13,089 nucleotides of DNA from an uncultured Pelagibacteraceae bacterium (GCA_902572155.1 CACGET010000028.1:1-13089), one strand, 5' to 3'; positions 7,220-13,089 are shown, numbered from the stretch's first letter. The notes: generated from the sequence alone by a model not told the origin. Translations and numbers: made by a program.

Positions 7220-8028
7220 AATTTAAAGTAGATAGTCATGAAGTTTACGCATCAACAGGAGGAAGGCCATTTGATCAAAAAAAACCTTTAATTATTTTTG
7301 TACATGGCAGTGGTTTAACTCATATGACTTGGGTTTTGCAAACAAGATATTTTGCTTTTCATGGATATAGTTGTTTAGCTATAGATATGCCTGGTCATGG
7401 TTTGTCTGAAGGTGAAAGTTTAAAATCTATAGAAGATATGGCTGATTGGATTAGTCGTGTTATAGATGCTGTTGGATTTAAAGAGGCTTCATTAGTTGGG
7501 CATTCACAAGGATGCTTAGTAACTATTGAATGTTCAGCAAGATATCCTGATAAAATTAAAACATTAAGTTTAATGGGTGGAGCTGGAGCAATACCAATGA
7601 ATCCAGAACTATTAGAACTTGCTGAAAATAACGACCCTAAAGCAGTAGATTTAATGATGGATTGGGCGCACGGTCCTGCAGGTCACTTTGGAGGTCATCC
7701 TGTTCCAGGTCTTTATCATATAAATACAGGTGGTATGTTAGCTAAATCAAGAACTATTAAAGATACATTGGGTGTGGATTTTCGTGCATGTGACAATTAC
7801 AAGAATGGTTTTGATGCTGCAAAAAAAATTAAAATACCTACCTTATCAATCCTTGCTACAGGTGATAAGATGTGTCCGGTTAAAGAAGGAAGAAGATTAG
7901 CAGATTTAATTGAGGGAAGTAAAGTTGATATTATTGATAACTGTGGACATATGATGTTACTCGAGGAAGCTGATAGAGTTTTAAAAGTATTAAAAGAATT
8001 TATTACTACAAATTATCCTGTAAACTAG
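7216..8028 (+). CDS. Alpha/beta-hydrolase coupled to metY
   Basis: A 270-residue soluble alpha/beta-hydrolase fold protein. It shows the oxyanion-hole HGSG motif (30-33), DMPGHGLSE (57-65), the nucleophile elbow GHSQG with Ser97, a probable acid Asp217 in LATGDKMC, and His245 in CGHM, so the catalytic triad is complete. The substrate is unknown: esters, thioesters and C-C bond substrates are all possible for this fold. Its ATG overlaps the metY stop, giving strict co-expression and suggesting action on a substrate, product or by-product of the MetY reaction. Homoserine O-acetyltransferase has the same fold but is about 100 residues longer, so that call was not adopted. The gene ends in a 4-nt overlap with the converging SET-domain gene. 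Confidence 0.88.
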   Translation: MKFKVDSHEVYASTGGRPFDQKKPLIIFVHGSGLTHMTWVLQTRYFAFHGYSCLAIDMPGHGLSEGESLKSIEDMADWISRVIDAVGFKEASLVGHSQGCLVTIECSARYPDKIKTLSLMGGAGAIPMNPELLELAENNDPKAVDLMMDWAHGPAGHFGGHPVPGLYHINTGGMLAKSRTIKDTLGVDFRACDNYKNGFDAAKKIKIPTLSILATGDKMCPVKEGRRLADLIEGSKVDIIDNCGHMMLLEEADRVLKVLKEFITTNYPVN

Positions 8029-8465
8029 AGCATTTGTATGCCAACACCTGTTTTTGGATAAGTATACAGATTATAATTTGCACAAAGTTCATCACCCGCT
8101 TTTAGATCTTTTATAGAAACCATAAAAAAATATTTAGCATCAGGTTTTTCTCTTAAATTGTAATACATATTTTCAAGATTATCATCATTTTCATTAAATT
8201 TTTTAGCTTTAGCGCTTGGGTCTATAGGATCTCCAAACTTTAATGATGGCAAAATATTGGATACCATTCTTTGAACTGTGGGACTATCTGAATGATTATA
8301 AAAGCCACCTAAAGGTGTTCTTATATATTTATTCTCAAATTGTTCATCCCTAATGTGAGTTACTCCAATAAATGAATTTGCTTTGATATCTTGTGTTGCA
8401 AAAAGTCCTAACCCCTCTATAGGAGAATTTTTTATTGTTAATTCGTCTGGTAAAGGCCTGTACAT
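8025..8465 (-). CDS. Small SET-domain protein
   Basis: A 146-residue protein with the order of SET-domain motifs: SPIEGLGLFATQDIKANSFIG at the N-terminus (about 14-34, including the GLGLF SAM-binding region), GFYNHSDSP (54-62) matching the NHS pseudoknot motif, and DLKAGDELCANYNLY (120-134), which carries the Tyr131 position of the family's catalytic tyrosine. Residues 63-110 form a charged insertion between motifs. SET proteins are SAM-dependent lysine methyltransferases; the target of this bacterial one is unknown. The usual Cys and Asn of NHSCxPN are absent (Asp60 and Thr63 here). No Shine-Dalgarno sequence precedes the ATG. It lies between two MetY genes whose product leads to methionine and SAM, but a functional link is speculative. 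Confidence 0.82.
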   Translation of the reverse strand: MYRPLPDELTIKNSPIEGLGLFATQDIKANSFIGVTHIRDEQFENKYIRTPLGGFYNHSDSPTVQRMVSNILPSLKFGDPIDPSAKAKKFNENDDNLENMYYNLREKPDAKYFFMVSIKDLKAGDELCANYNLYTYPKTGVGIQML

Positions 8466-8605
8466 AAATAGTATTTAAATTTTTTTTGCATTAAATATTA
8501 TTTTTAAATTTAAAAAAAGGATTATTTATTTAGTTTTGACTTATTTAATGAGACAAATTGTCAATAAATATATGATTTTTGTCGTAAAAATACCAAAACA
8601 CAACT

Positions 8606-8624
8606 TAGAGTTAATTGATCTCTA
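8606..8624. promoter_or_regulatory. Dyad (TAGAG-N9-CTCTA) overlapping the metY2 -35
   Basis: TAGAG (8606-8610) and CTCTA (8620-8624) are perfect 5-bp arms around a 9-bp centre, and the predicted -35 at 8615-8620 lies inside. This is the placement expected of a repressor or activator operator. In RNA the right arm could also pair with the AGGAGA ribosome binding site, but only if transcription began upstream of 8606. No regulator gene for it is identifiable in the window. Confidence 0.4.
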
Positions 8625-8643
8625 CAAAACATGCTGGTAGACT
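8615..8643 (+). promoter_or_regulatory. Predicted extended -10 promoter of the second metY gene
   Basis: TTGATC (8615-8620), a 17-bp spacer and TAGACT (8638-8643), with the extended -10 dinucleotide TG at 8635-8636. The expected transcript start near 8650 leaves a leader of about 28 nt containing the AGGAGA ribosome binding site. Confidence 0.5.
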
Positions 8644-8677
8644 TAAATATTAATATTAATAATTAGGAGAAATAATA

Positions 8678-10003
8678 ATGACTAAATCAAAAAATCCAGA
8701 GACAATTGCTCTTCATGGTGGTGATTATAGAAGTGATCCAGCTACTACATCTGTAGCTGTGCCAATATATAGAACTACATCTTATCAATTCAATGACACC
8801 GGTCATGCTGCAAATTTATTTGCTTTAAAGGAGTTTGGTAACATTTATACAAGAATAATGAATCCAACTAACGATGTTTTGGAAAAAAGAGTTGCAGCGC
8901 TTGAAAATGGCTTAGCTGCAGTTACTGTAGGATCAGGACAGGCTGCATCCACTTTTGCTATTTTGAATGTTTGTCAAGCAGGAGATAATTTTATTAGTTC
9001 AACTGATTTATATGGTGGAACAGTAAATTTATTTACTCACACATTAAAAAAATTAGGTATTGAATGTAGGTATGCAGACCCATCAGATCCAAAAAACTTT
9101 GAAAAACTTATTGATGAGAAAACTAGATGTTTTTACGCTGAAACATTACCAAATCCTTATTTAAGAGTTTTTCCAATTAAAGAAGTTTCAGATATAGGTA
9201 GAAAGCATAACATACCATTAATCATGGATAATACTGCTGCACCTGTTATATGTAAACCTTTAGATCATGGAGCTGCAGTTGTTGTTCATTCATTAACAAA
9301 ATTTATTGGTGGGCACGGAACAGTTATCGGTGGATGCTTAGTTGATGGTGGAAACTTTGATTGGACAGCTGACCCAAAAAGACAACCTTTATACAACGAG
9401 CCAGATATGAGTTATGGTGGAGCAAAATGGGGTGAAGTAGTACCACAACTTACGGGTGCCAATGTTTCATTTGCTGTAAGATCTAGAGTTTGTCTCTTAA
9501 GAGATCTAGGAGCTCCATTAGCACCAGATAATGCCTGGGGCATAATCCAAGGCTTAGAAACAGCGCCACTTAGAATGAAACAACATTGTTCTAATGCTGA
9601 AAAGGCGGTCGAATTCTTGAAAAAACACAAAAGTGTATCAAGAGTAATTTATCCAACTCTTCATGAAGGTGAGATAGCTGCTAGATCAAAGAAATATCTT
9701 AAAGGTGGCAATGGTGCTTTAGTTGGTATTGAAGTTAAAGGCGGTGTAGAAGCTGGTAAAAAATTTATAGAAGCTCTAAAAATGTTTTACCATGTAGCTA
9801 ATATAGGTGATGCTAGAAGTTTAGCTATACACCCTGCTACAACAACTCATAGTCAATTAACAGAGGAAGAATTATTGGCAGCAGGAGTAACACCAGGGTA
9901 CGTTAGACTATCAATAGGTATTGAACATCCAGATGATATAATTGGTGATTTAGATCAAGCTCTAAATGAGTCTGGTAAACCTGGATTAAAAGCAGTTAGT
10001 TAG
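8678..10003 (+). CDS. PLP-dependent O-acetylhomoserine sulfhydrylase-type enzyme (MetY family), copy 2
   Basis: A 441-residue paralogue of the enzyme at 5885, expected to add sulfide or a thiol to an O-acyl-homoserine. Present are VPIYRTTSY (28-36), YTRIMNPT (57-64), SGQAA (86-90), LYGGT (111-115), Asp184 in the usual MDNT, PLP-binding Lys208 in HSLTKF, and the C-terminal NIGDARSLAIHPATTTHSQ (375-393) with Arg410. It differs from copy 1 where typical MetY has a YHG-F-E-FG motif: here the segment reads SYGGAKWGEVVPQ (245-257), beside the active site in family structures. That suggests a different substrate preference. It has its own promoter region and a strong AGGAGA seven bases before the ATG. 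Its last 8 nt overlap the end of the converging heme A synthase gene. The family is sure; the exact reaction is not. Confidence 0.87.
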   Translation: MTKSKNPETIALHGGDYRSDPATTSVAVPIYRTTSYQFNDTGHAANLFALKEFGNIYTRIMNPTNDVLEKRVAALENGLAAVTVGSGQAASTFAILNVCQAGDNFISSTDLYGGTVNLFTHTLKKLGIECRYADPSDPKNFEKLIDEKTRCFYAETLPNPYLRVFPIKEVSDIGRKHNIPLIMDNTAAPVICKPLDHGAAVVVHSLTKFIGGHGTVIGGCLVDGGNFDWTADPKRQPLYNEPDMSYGGAKWGEVVPQLTGANVSFAVRSRVCLLRDLGAPLAPDNAWGIIQGLETAPLRMKQHCSNAEKAVEFLKKHKSVSRVIYPTLHEGEIAARSKKYLKGGNGALVGIEVKGGVEAGKKFIEALKMFYHVANIGDARSLAIHPATTTHSQLTEEELLAAGVTPGYVRLSIGIEHPDDIIGDLDQALNESGKPGLKAVS

Positions 10004-11006
10004 TGTTTTTATAAAAAATATTTATAAAACTAATTAATACAAAAACTGATCCTAACTGGTGTAATGATGCATAATAAATCTTTACACCAGTTATCAGTGT
10101 CATAACACCAAGAAAAATCTGAAAAAATATAGCAAAATTTAAAACTAAAACTGGTCTTAATTCAATTTGATTTTTATAAAATATCACATTTAAAATTAGC
10201 AAAAAAATAATCAATAAATACGCAGAAAAGCGATGATAAAATTGTATAACAGATGGATTATTGAGTATTTCAGAATTATATAAATCATTTTTATTTATAT
10301 CATTTGGAAAAATACTACCATTCATGTCTGGCCAAGTATTATATAATAACCCACCATTGAGGCCAGCTAAAAATGCACCTAAAATAATTTGAATTAGAAT
10401 AATAATAAAAAAAAACAATAAAAAATTATTATTAATTTTTTTTACAAATTTTTCAATATTAAGTTTTTGAAGAATAAACCAAAAGATTATTGATAATATT
10501 AGTAAAGCGACACTTAAATGTAATGCTAATCGGTAATGACTTACATCAGTATTATTGATTAGTCCGCTTTTTACCATAAACCAACCTAAAAAACCTTGAA
10601 AACAAATTAATCCAAAAATTGATAAATATTTTATGTCTTTAATTAATTCATTGTTGTATTTAAAAAAAAGATAAATTAATGGAAGTATTGAACAAAGTCC
10701 TATTACACGAGCAATTAGTCTATGAAAGTATTCCCAGTAAAATATTACCTTAAACTCATCTATGGACATATCATAGTTTATTGACTGATATTCTGGAATT
10801 TTTTTATATTCATTAAAATAAAAATTCCATTTTTCAATATTTAACGGTGGTAAAACACCTTTGAAAAGTTCCCATTCAGTTATAGATAATCCAGAGTCAG
10901 TTAGTCGAGTTAGACCGCCTACTGTAATTATAATTATTATCAGCAAAAACATGGAAATTAGCCATAATCGAATTAATCTGTTGTATGGATCAATGTTTAC
11001 AAACAT
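9996..11006 (-). CDS. ctaA: Heme A synthase (COX15/CtaA family)
   Basis: An inner-membrane monooxygenase that converts heme O to heme A for aa3-type cytochrome oxidase. The 336 residues contain about eight transmembrane segments in two four-helix bundles. The expected heme-ligand or near-heme histidines are visible: His95 in EYFHRLIAR, His157 and His163 in SHYRLALHL, His258 in FYHRFSAYL, and His316 in SLHQLGS. The N-terminal GGLTRLTDSGLSITEW segment (30-45) and the NTWPDMNG segment (223-230) are characteristic of the alphaproteobacterial/mitochondrial (Cox15) type. ATG start without a Shine-Dalgarno sequence; its 5' end is 42 nt from a divergent chorismate mutase gene. In other Alphaproteobacteria, cox15 is often found near rplM-rpsI-argC and a metY/metZ gene, so this block looks ancestral. 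Confidence 0.95.
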   Translation of the reverse strand: MFVNIDPYNRLIRLWLISMFLLIIIIITVGGLTRLTDSGLSITEWELFKGVLPPLNIEKWNFYFNEYKKIPEYQSINYDMSIDEFKVIFYWEYFHRLIARVIGLCSILPLIYLFFKYNNELIKDIKYLSIFGLICFQGFLGWFMVKSGLINNTDVSHYRLALHLSVALLILSIIFWFILQKLNIEKFVKKINNNFLLFFFIIILIQIILGAFLAGLNGGLLYNTWPDMNGSIFPNDINKNDLYNSEILNNPSVIQFYHRFSAYLLIIFLLILNVIFYKNQIELRPVLVLNFAIFFQIFLGVMTLITGVKIYYASLHQLGSVFVLISFINIFYKNTN

Positions 11007-11022
11007 ATTTAATACATATAAT
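10996..11022 (+). promoter_or_regulatory. Candidate promoter of the chorismate mutase gene
   Basis: A perfect TATAAT (11017-11022) is preceded by TTTACA (10996-11001) with a short 15-bp spacer. The expected start near 11029 gives a leader of about 20 nt. The -35 lies within the start of the divergent heme A synthase gene. In DNA this AT-rich a TATAAT can occur by chance. Confidence 0.4.
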
Positions 11023-11048
11023 AATAATTTTAATAACCAATTGAATAA

Positions 11049-11339
11049 ATGTCGCCTAAAAATAAAAAAAAATTGAACTTAATTAGAATAAAGCTTGATA
11101 AATTAGATAACAAGCTATTAACTCTAATTAAATATAGAACCTTATTAGTTAAGGAAGTTTTGAAACTTAAAGAATTTAAAAGTGAAATAGTTGATAAGAA
11201 AAGGATAACATTCATTTTAAATAAAGTTAAAAAAAAATCTAAAATACTTAATATTGATCCAAGAATTACTAATAGAATTTGGAAAAATATGATTTGGTCT
11301 TATATAGATTACGAAAAGAGAAATTTTAAGAAAAAATAA
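11049..11339 (+). CDS. Chorismate mutase, AroQ type (divergent active site)
   Basis: A 96-residue all-helical protein matching the AroQ chorismate mutase domain (PF01817), which converts chorismate to prephenate for phenylalanine and tyrosine. The N-terminal helix pattern LIRIKLDKLDNKLLTLIKYR (11-30) with Arg13 and Arg30, Lys41 in KLK, and Asp49 and Arg52 in VDKKR match the substrate-binding residues Arg11, Arg28, Lys39, Asp48 and Arg51 of the E. coli enzyme. The following glutamate (E. coli Glu52) is Ile53 here, the serine near the C-terminus (Ser84) aligns with Tyr85, and Gln88 aligns with Glu89, which other AroQ enzymes also have. It is very lysine-rich. It abuts rpmG tail to tail with no gap. 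The fold assignment is good; full activity is less certain. Confidence 0.85.
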   Translation: MSPKNKKKLNLIRIKLDKLDNKLLTLIKYRTLLVKEVLKLKEFKSEIVDKKRITFILNKVKKKSKILNIDPRITNRIWKNMIWSYIDYEKRNFKKK

Positions 11340-11531
11340 TTATTTACTGTGGGGTGGAAGTTTTTTTTCCACAAATATTTCGTGTTTTCTTGTATCTGGA
11401 TTATATTTTTTTGCTGAAAGTTTAACTTTTGCTTTTTCTCCACCAGCAGGTTTTTTTACATAGTAAAAAAAAGAACTATCAGGTTTAGCTTCTGGAACTA
11501 ATCTTACTTTCACATGTGTTTTTTTTGCCAT
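11340..11531 (-). CDS. rpmG: 50S ribosomal protein L33
   Basis: A small 50S protein of 63 residues near the E-site. It starts MAKKTHVKVRLV as L33 proteins do, continues through SSFFYYVKK, and shows the conserved KKYNPDTRKHEIFVEKKL segment (41-58). There are no cysteines, so it is the zinc-independent form. It is a few residues longer than the E. coli protein, through extra residues around 29-36 and a short Pro/His tail. The ATG follows the MerR-family stop after a single base, so it is the last gene of the plsX-ihfA-merR-rpmG series. Confidence 0.93.
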   Translation of the reverse strand: MAKKTHVKVRLVPEAKPDSSFFYYVKKPAGGEKAKVKLSAKKYNPDTRKHEIFVEKKLPPHSK

Positions 11532-11532
11532 C

Positions 11533-11904
11533 TTAATTTCTATCTTTTAGTTTTTTAATAATATTTGAAATATTAATTAATTTGTCTTTAAAATTATTAG
11601 TTCTTATAGAATTATTTGCTGTTTCGTCAAGTTCTAAAGAGTCTTCAGAATTTAGGATTTTTTTAACACCATTAATAGTCATTCCCTGATCTTTAAGAAG
11701 AAATTTAACTTTTTTAAGTAGATTGATATTTTTTTCACTATAATATCTTCTATTTGAATTAAGTATCATAGGTTTAATCTGTTTAAACTGTTTTTCCCAA
11801 AATCTAATTGTATGGGTTGGTAAAACCCCTTTTTTATTAGGTTTAAGATCTAAAATTTTTACTACTTCACCAATAGTTTTGTATGCTCCTGAAAATTTAT
11901 TCAT
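11533..11904 (-). CDS. MerR-family transcriptional regulator
   Basis: A 123-residue protein with an N-terminal MerR winged helix (about 7-80): YKTIGEVVKILDL for the first helix-turn-helix, HTIRFWEKQFKQIKP (31-45), RRYYSEKNINLLKKV (52-66) for the wing and next helix, and GMTINGVKKIL (74-84). The C-terminal part is short and lacks metal-binding cysteines, so it is not a metal sensor. A MerR-like protein directly after ihfA is a standard alphaproteobacterial arrangement; the regulon is generally unknown. The start overlaps the ihfA stop by 8 nt, implying coupled translation. Relative to typical family members it has an insertion of several residues (KPNKKGV) before the second helix. Confidence 0.88.
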   Translation of the reverse strand: MNKFSGAYKTIGEVVKILDLKPNKKGVLPTHTIRFWEKQFKQIKPMILNSNRRYYSEKNINLLKKVKFLLKDQGMTINGVKKILNSEDSLELDETANNSIRTNNFKDKLINISNIIKKLKDRN

Positions 11905-12196
11905 TAACTTTAAGATTTACAAAATTCCTAAATTCTTTAGAAGGTTTAAATAAAACAACATTTCTGCTAGAAATTAATTTAACTTCTTTTGTTTTGGGAT
12001 TTCGACCAATACGTGATTTTTTTTGTCTTATTGAAAAAGTTCCAAATTTAGATATCTTTAATTTTTTTTCAAATTTAATGTTATTAACAATAGTAATTAG
12101 AAAATCTTCGATTAAGTTTTCAGAAATTTGTTTAGAAAAACCTAATTGCATATAGACAGAATTAACCAAATCTTTTTTAGTTAAATTAATTCTCAT
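11897..12196 (-). CDS. ihfA: Integration host factor subunit alpha
   Basis: A 99-residue HU/IHF-family DNA-bending protein. It opens with LTKKDLVNSVYMQLGFSK (5-22) and carries the family signature from FGTFSIRQKK to GRNPKT (51-69), in which Pro67 is the residue that inserts into the DNA minor groove. Length, sequence and the position next to a MerR gene favour the alpha subunit over HU or IHF-beta. It works as a heterodimer in nucleoid organisation and promoter architecture; the beta subunit is not in this window. It starts 3 nt after the plsX stop. In many Alphaproteobacteria fabH stands between plsX and ihfA, and here it does not. Confidence 0.92.
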   Translation of the reverse strand: MRINLTKKDLVNSVYMQLGFSKQISENLIEDFLITIVNNIKFEKKLKISKFGTFSIRQKKSRIGRNPKTKEVKLISSRNVVLFKPSKEFRNFVNLKVNE

Positions 12197-12199
12197 ATT

Positions 12200-13089
12200 T
12201 TAAATATTTTGTTTAATCTTTTTTATCAAATTACCTTTAACAATTCTATTGCAAACATCTAGTGAATTTGAAAATCCAATAAAATCTGTACCTCCATGAC
12301 TTTTAACTACCGGTGAATCAAGACCGATGAATATGGCACCATTATAAAGTCTTGGATCTAATCTTTTTTTAAATTTTCTCAAATTAGAAATATTTAGTAA
12401 AGAAGAAATTTTGCCTAGTATTGAACTAGTCATAGCATTTTTAAGTTCATTAGTTATAAAATTAGCTGTACCTTCTGCAGTTTTTAAAGCTACATTGCCA
12501 GTAAATCCGTCAGATACAATTACATTAACATCACCATTCATCATTTCGTTTCCCTCTATGTATCCTGAAAAATTATAATTCTGAGAATTTTTATCATTTA
12601 AAATTTGGTAAGTTTCTTTAATTGTTTCATTTCCTTTAAACTCTTCGGAACCAATATTTAATAAAGCAACATTGGGAACTTCATTTGGATACAATGAAGT
12701 ATATAATGATGCGCCCATAATAGAAAAGTCTAGCAAATTTTTTGCATTACAATCAATATTTGCTCCTAAATCCAGAACGACACTCATTCCTTTTTTATTT
12801 GGCCATAATGCAGATAAAGCTGGTTTGTCTATATTTTCAATCATTTTCAAATTCAATTTAGCAATAACTAGTAATGCACCTGTATTTCCAGCTGAAATAA
12901 CAATGTCTGCTTCTTTACGCTTTACACTTTCGATAGCAAGCCACATACTAGTCTTCTTACCTCTTTTAGCTCCTTCTAATGGGCTATCTGTACTTTTAAC
13001 AGAACTGTCTGTATCAATAATTTCATAATAATCTTTACTAATTTTATTTTTGATCATGTGAGAAATTTCATTTTTTTCTCCAAAAATCT
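12200..13089 (-). CDS. plsX: Phosphate acyltransferase PlsX (5' end outside window)
   Basis: Makes acyl-phosphate from acyl-ACP for the PlsX/PlsY route to lysophosphatidic acid. The frame stays open to the right edge of the window. The codons upstream of the ATG at 13057 encode a GEKNEISH segment that matches the family, so that ATG is internal and about 40-50 N-terminal residues lie beyond the edge. Seen in order: a Ser/Met-rich helix region, VISAGNTGALL, VVLDLGANIDC, a YIEGNEM segment, VSDGFTGNVALK and VKSHGGTD near the end, all PlsX hallmarks. It is followed after 3 nt by ihfA. The complete gene is probably about 1 kb. Confidence 0.94.
   Translation of the reverse strand, partial: IFGEKNEISHMIKNKISKDYYEIIDTDSSVKSTDSPLEGAKRGKKTSMWLAIESVKRKEADIVISAGNTGALLVIAKLNLKMIENIDKPALSALWPNKKGMSVVLDLGANIDCNAKNLLDFSIMGASLYTSLYPNEVPNVALLNIGSEEFKGNETIKETYQILNDKNSQNYNFSGYIEGNEMMNGDVNVIVSDGFTGNVALKTAEGTANFITNELKNAMTSSILGKISSLLNISNLRKFKKRLDPRLYNGAIFIGLDSPVVKSHGGTDFIGFSNSLDVCNRIVKGNLIKKIKQNI

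Larger units (their letters stand above)
8466..8677. promoter_or_regulatory. Divergent control region between the SET gene and the second metY
   Basis: This 212-nt region separates two divergent genes. It contains a near-symmetrical dyad GACAAATTGTC at 8552-8562, a second dyad at 8606-8624 over the metY2 -35, the predicted metY2 promoter, and a clear AGGAGA ribosome binding site at 8665-8670. No convincing promoter for the SET gene was found. The pattern of the first metY leader (hairpin loop pairing with the Shine-Dalgarno) is not repeated here. Confidence 0.5.

Noticed and set aside
7216..8028. Hydrolase as homoserine O-acetyltransferase (MetX)
   Set aside because: The same fold and a tempting context, but it is about 100 residues too short and the nucleophile elbow and lid do not match MetX.
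8466..8677. SAM-I or SAM-II riboswitch before the second metY
   Set aside because: No SAM-I core or SAM-II loop sequence is visible, and the only stable short hairpin (8606-8624) lies over the predicted -35, probably upstream of the transcript start.
9412..9630. Minus-strand frame inside the second metY
   Set aside because: No recognisable features and fully within a conserved enzyme gene on the other strand.
11030..11215. Minus-strand frame opposite chorismate mutase
   Set aside because: A leucine/serine-rich translation mirroring the lysine-rich plus-strand gene; no start signal or family match.
11883..12155. Plus-strand frame opposite ihfA and the merR start
   Set aside because: Antisense to two clear DNA-binding proteins; no family features.
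12672..13028. Plus-strand frame opposite plsX
   Set aside because: Antisense to conserved PlsX motifs and with no independent support.
1..13089. CRISPR array, tRNA, rRNA, insertion sequence or prophage
   Set aside because: No regularly spaced repeats, tRNA T-arm motifs, transposase or phage-like genes were seen on either strand.

Overview
The window looks like a chromosomal segment of a SAR11-type (Candidatus Pelagibacter-like) alphaproteobacterium. The evidence is very AT-rich DNA, genes that abut or overlap by 1-8 nt, few Shine-Dalgarno sequences, and alphaproteobacterial gene orders (rplM-rpsI-argC, and plsX-ihfA-merR-rpmG) in a streamlined layout. The clade assignment is inferred from composition and content; no database search was possible.

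Layout. Positions 1-527 hold no convincing gene, only AT-rich DNA with three inverted repeats. From 5759 down to 528 runs a minus-strand operon: rplM, rpsI, argC, a small lipoprotein, hom, an AEC-family permease and an EamA/DMT permease. Three of its junctions are stop/start overlaps (ATGA, ATGA, TAATG). Divergent from rplM, on the plus strand, are a first MetY-type enzyme (5885-7219) and a translationally coupled alpha/beta hydrolase. A small SET-domain gene converges on the hydrolase. A second MetY paralogue (8678-10003) follows with its own promoter region and converges on heme A synthase. A chorismate mutase diverges from heme A synthase and abuts rpmG tail to tail. The right end is the minus-strand series plsX (5' end outside the window), ihfA, a MerR regulator and rpmG.

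How the genes relate. Hom makes homoserine, the precursor of the O-acyl-homoserine that MetY-type enzymes combine with sulfide or methanethiol. Precursor supply and sulfur incorporation therefore sit back to back at one divergent promoter. SAR11 bacteria are known to depend on reduced organic sulfur, so two MetY paralogues within 5 kb is metabolically suggestive. The leader of the first MetY gene can fold as a hairpin whose loop pairs with the ribosome binding site, the H-type pseudoknot layout of SAM-II/SAM-V riboswitches; SAM-V is known upstream of metY in Pelagibacter. The second MetY leader is different: a dyad lies over its -35 element. The two copies may therefore be controlled differently.

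Most noteworthy points: the MetY / hydrolase / SET / MetY neighbourhood; the candidate SAM-sensing leader; face-to-face -35 elements shared by rplM and metY; three tail-to-tail gene pairs with no room for a terminator; a chorismate mutase with altered active-site positions; and no fabH between plsX and ihfA.
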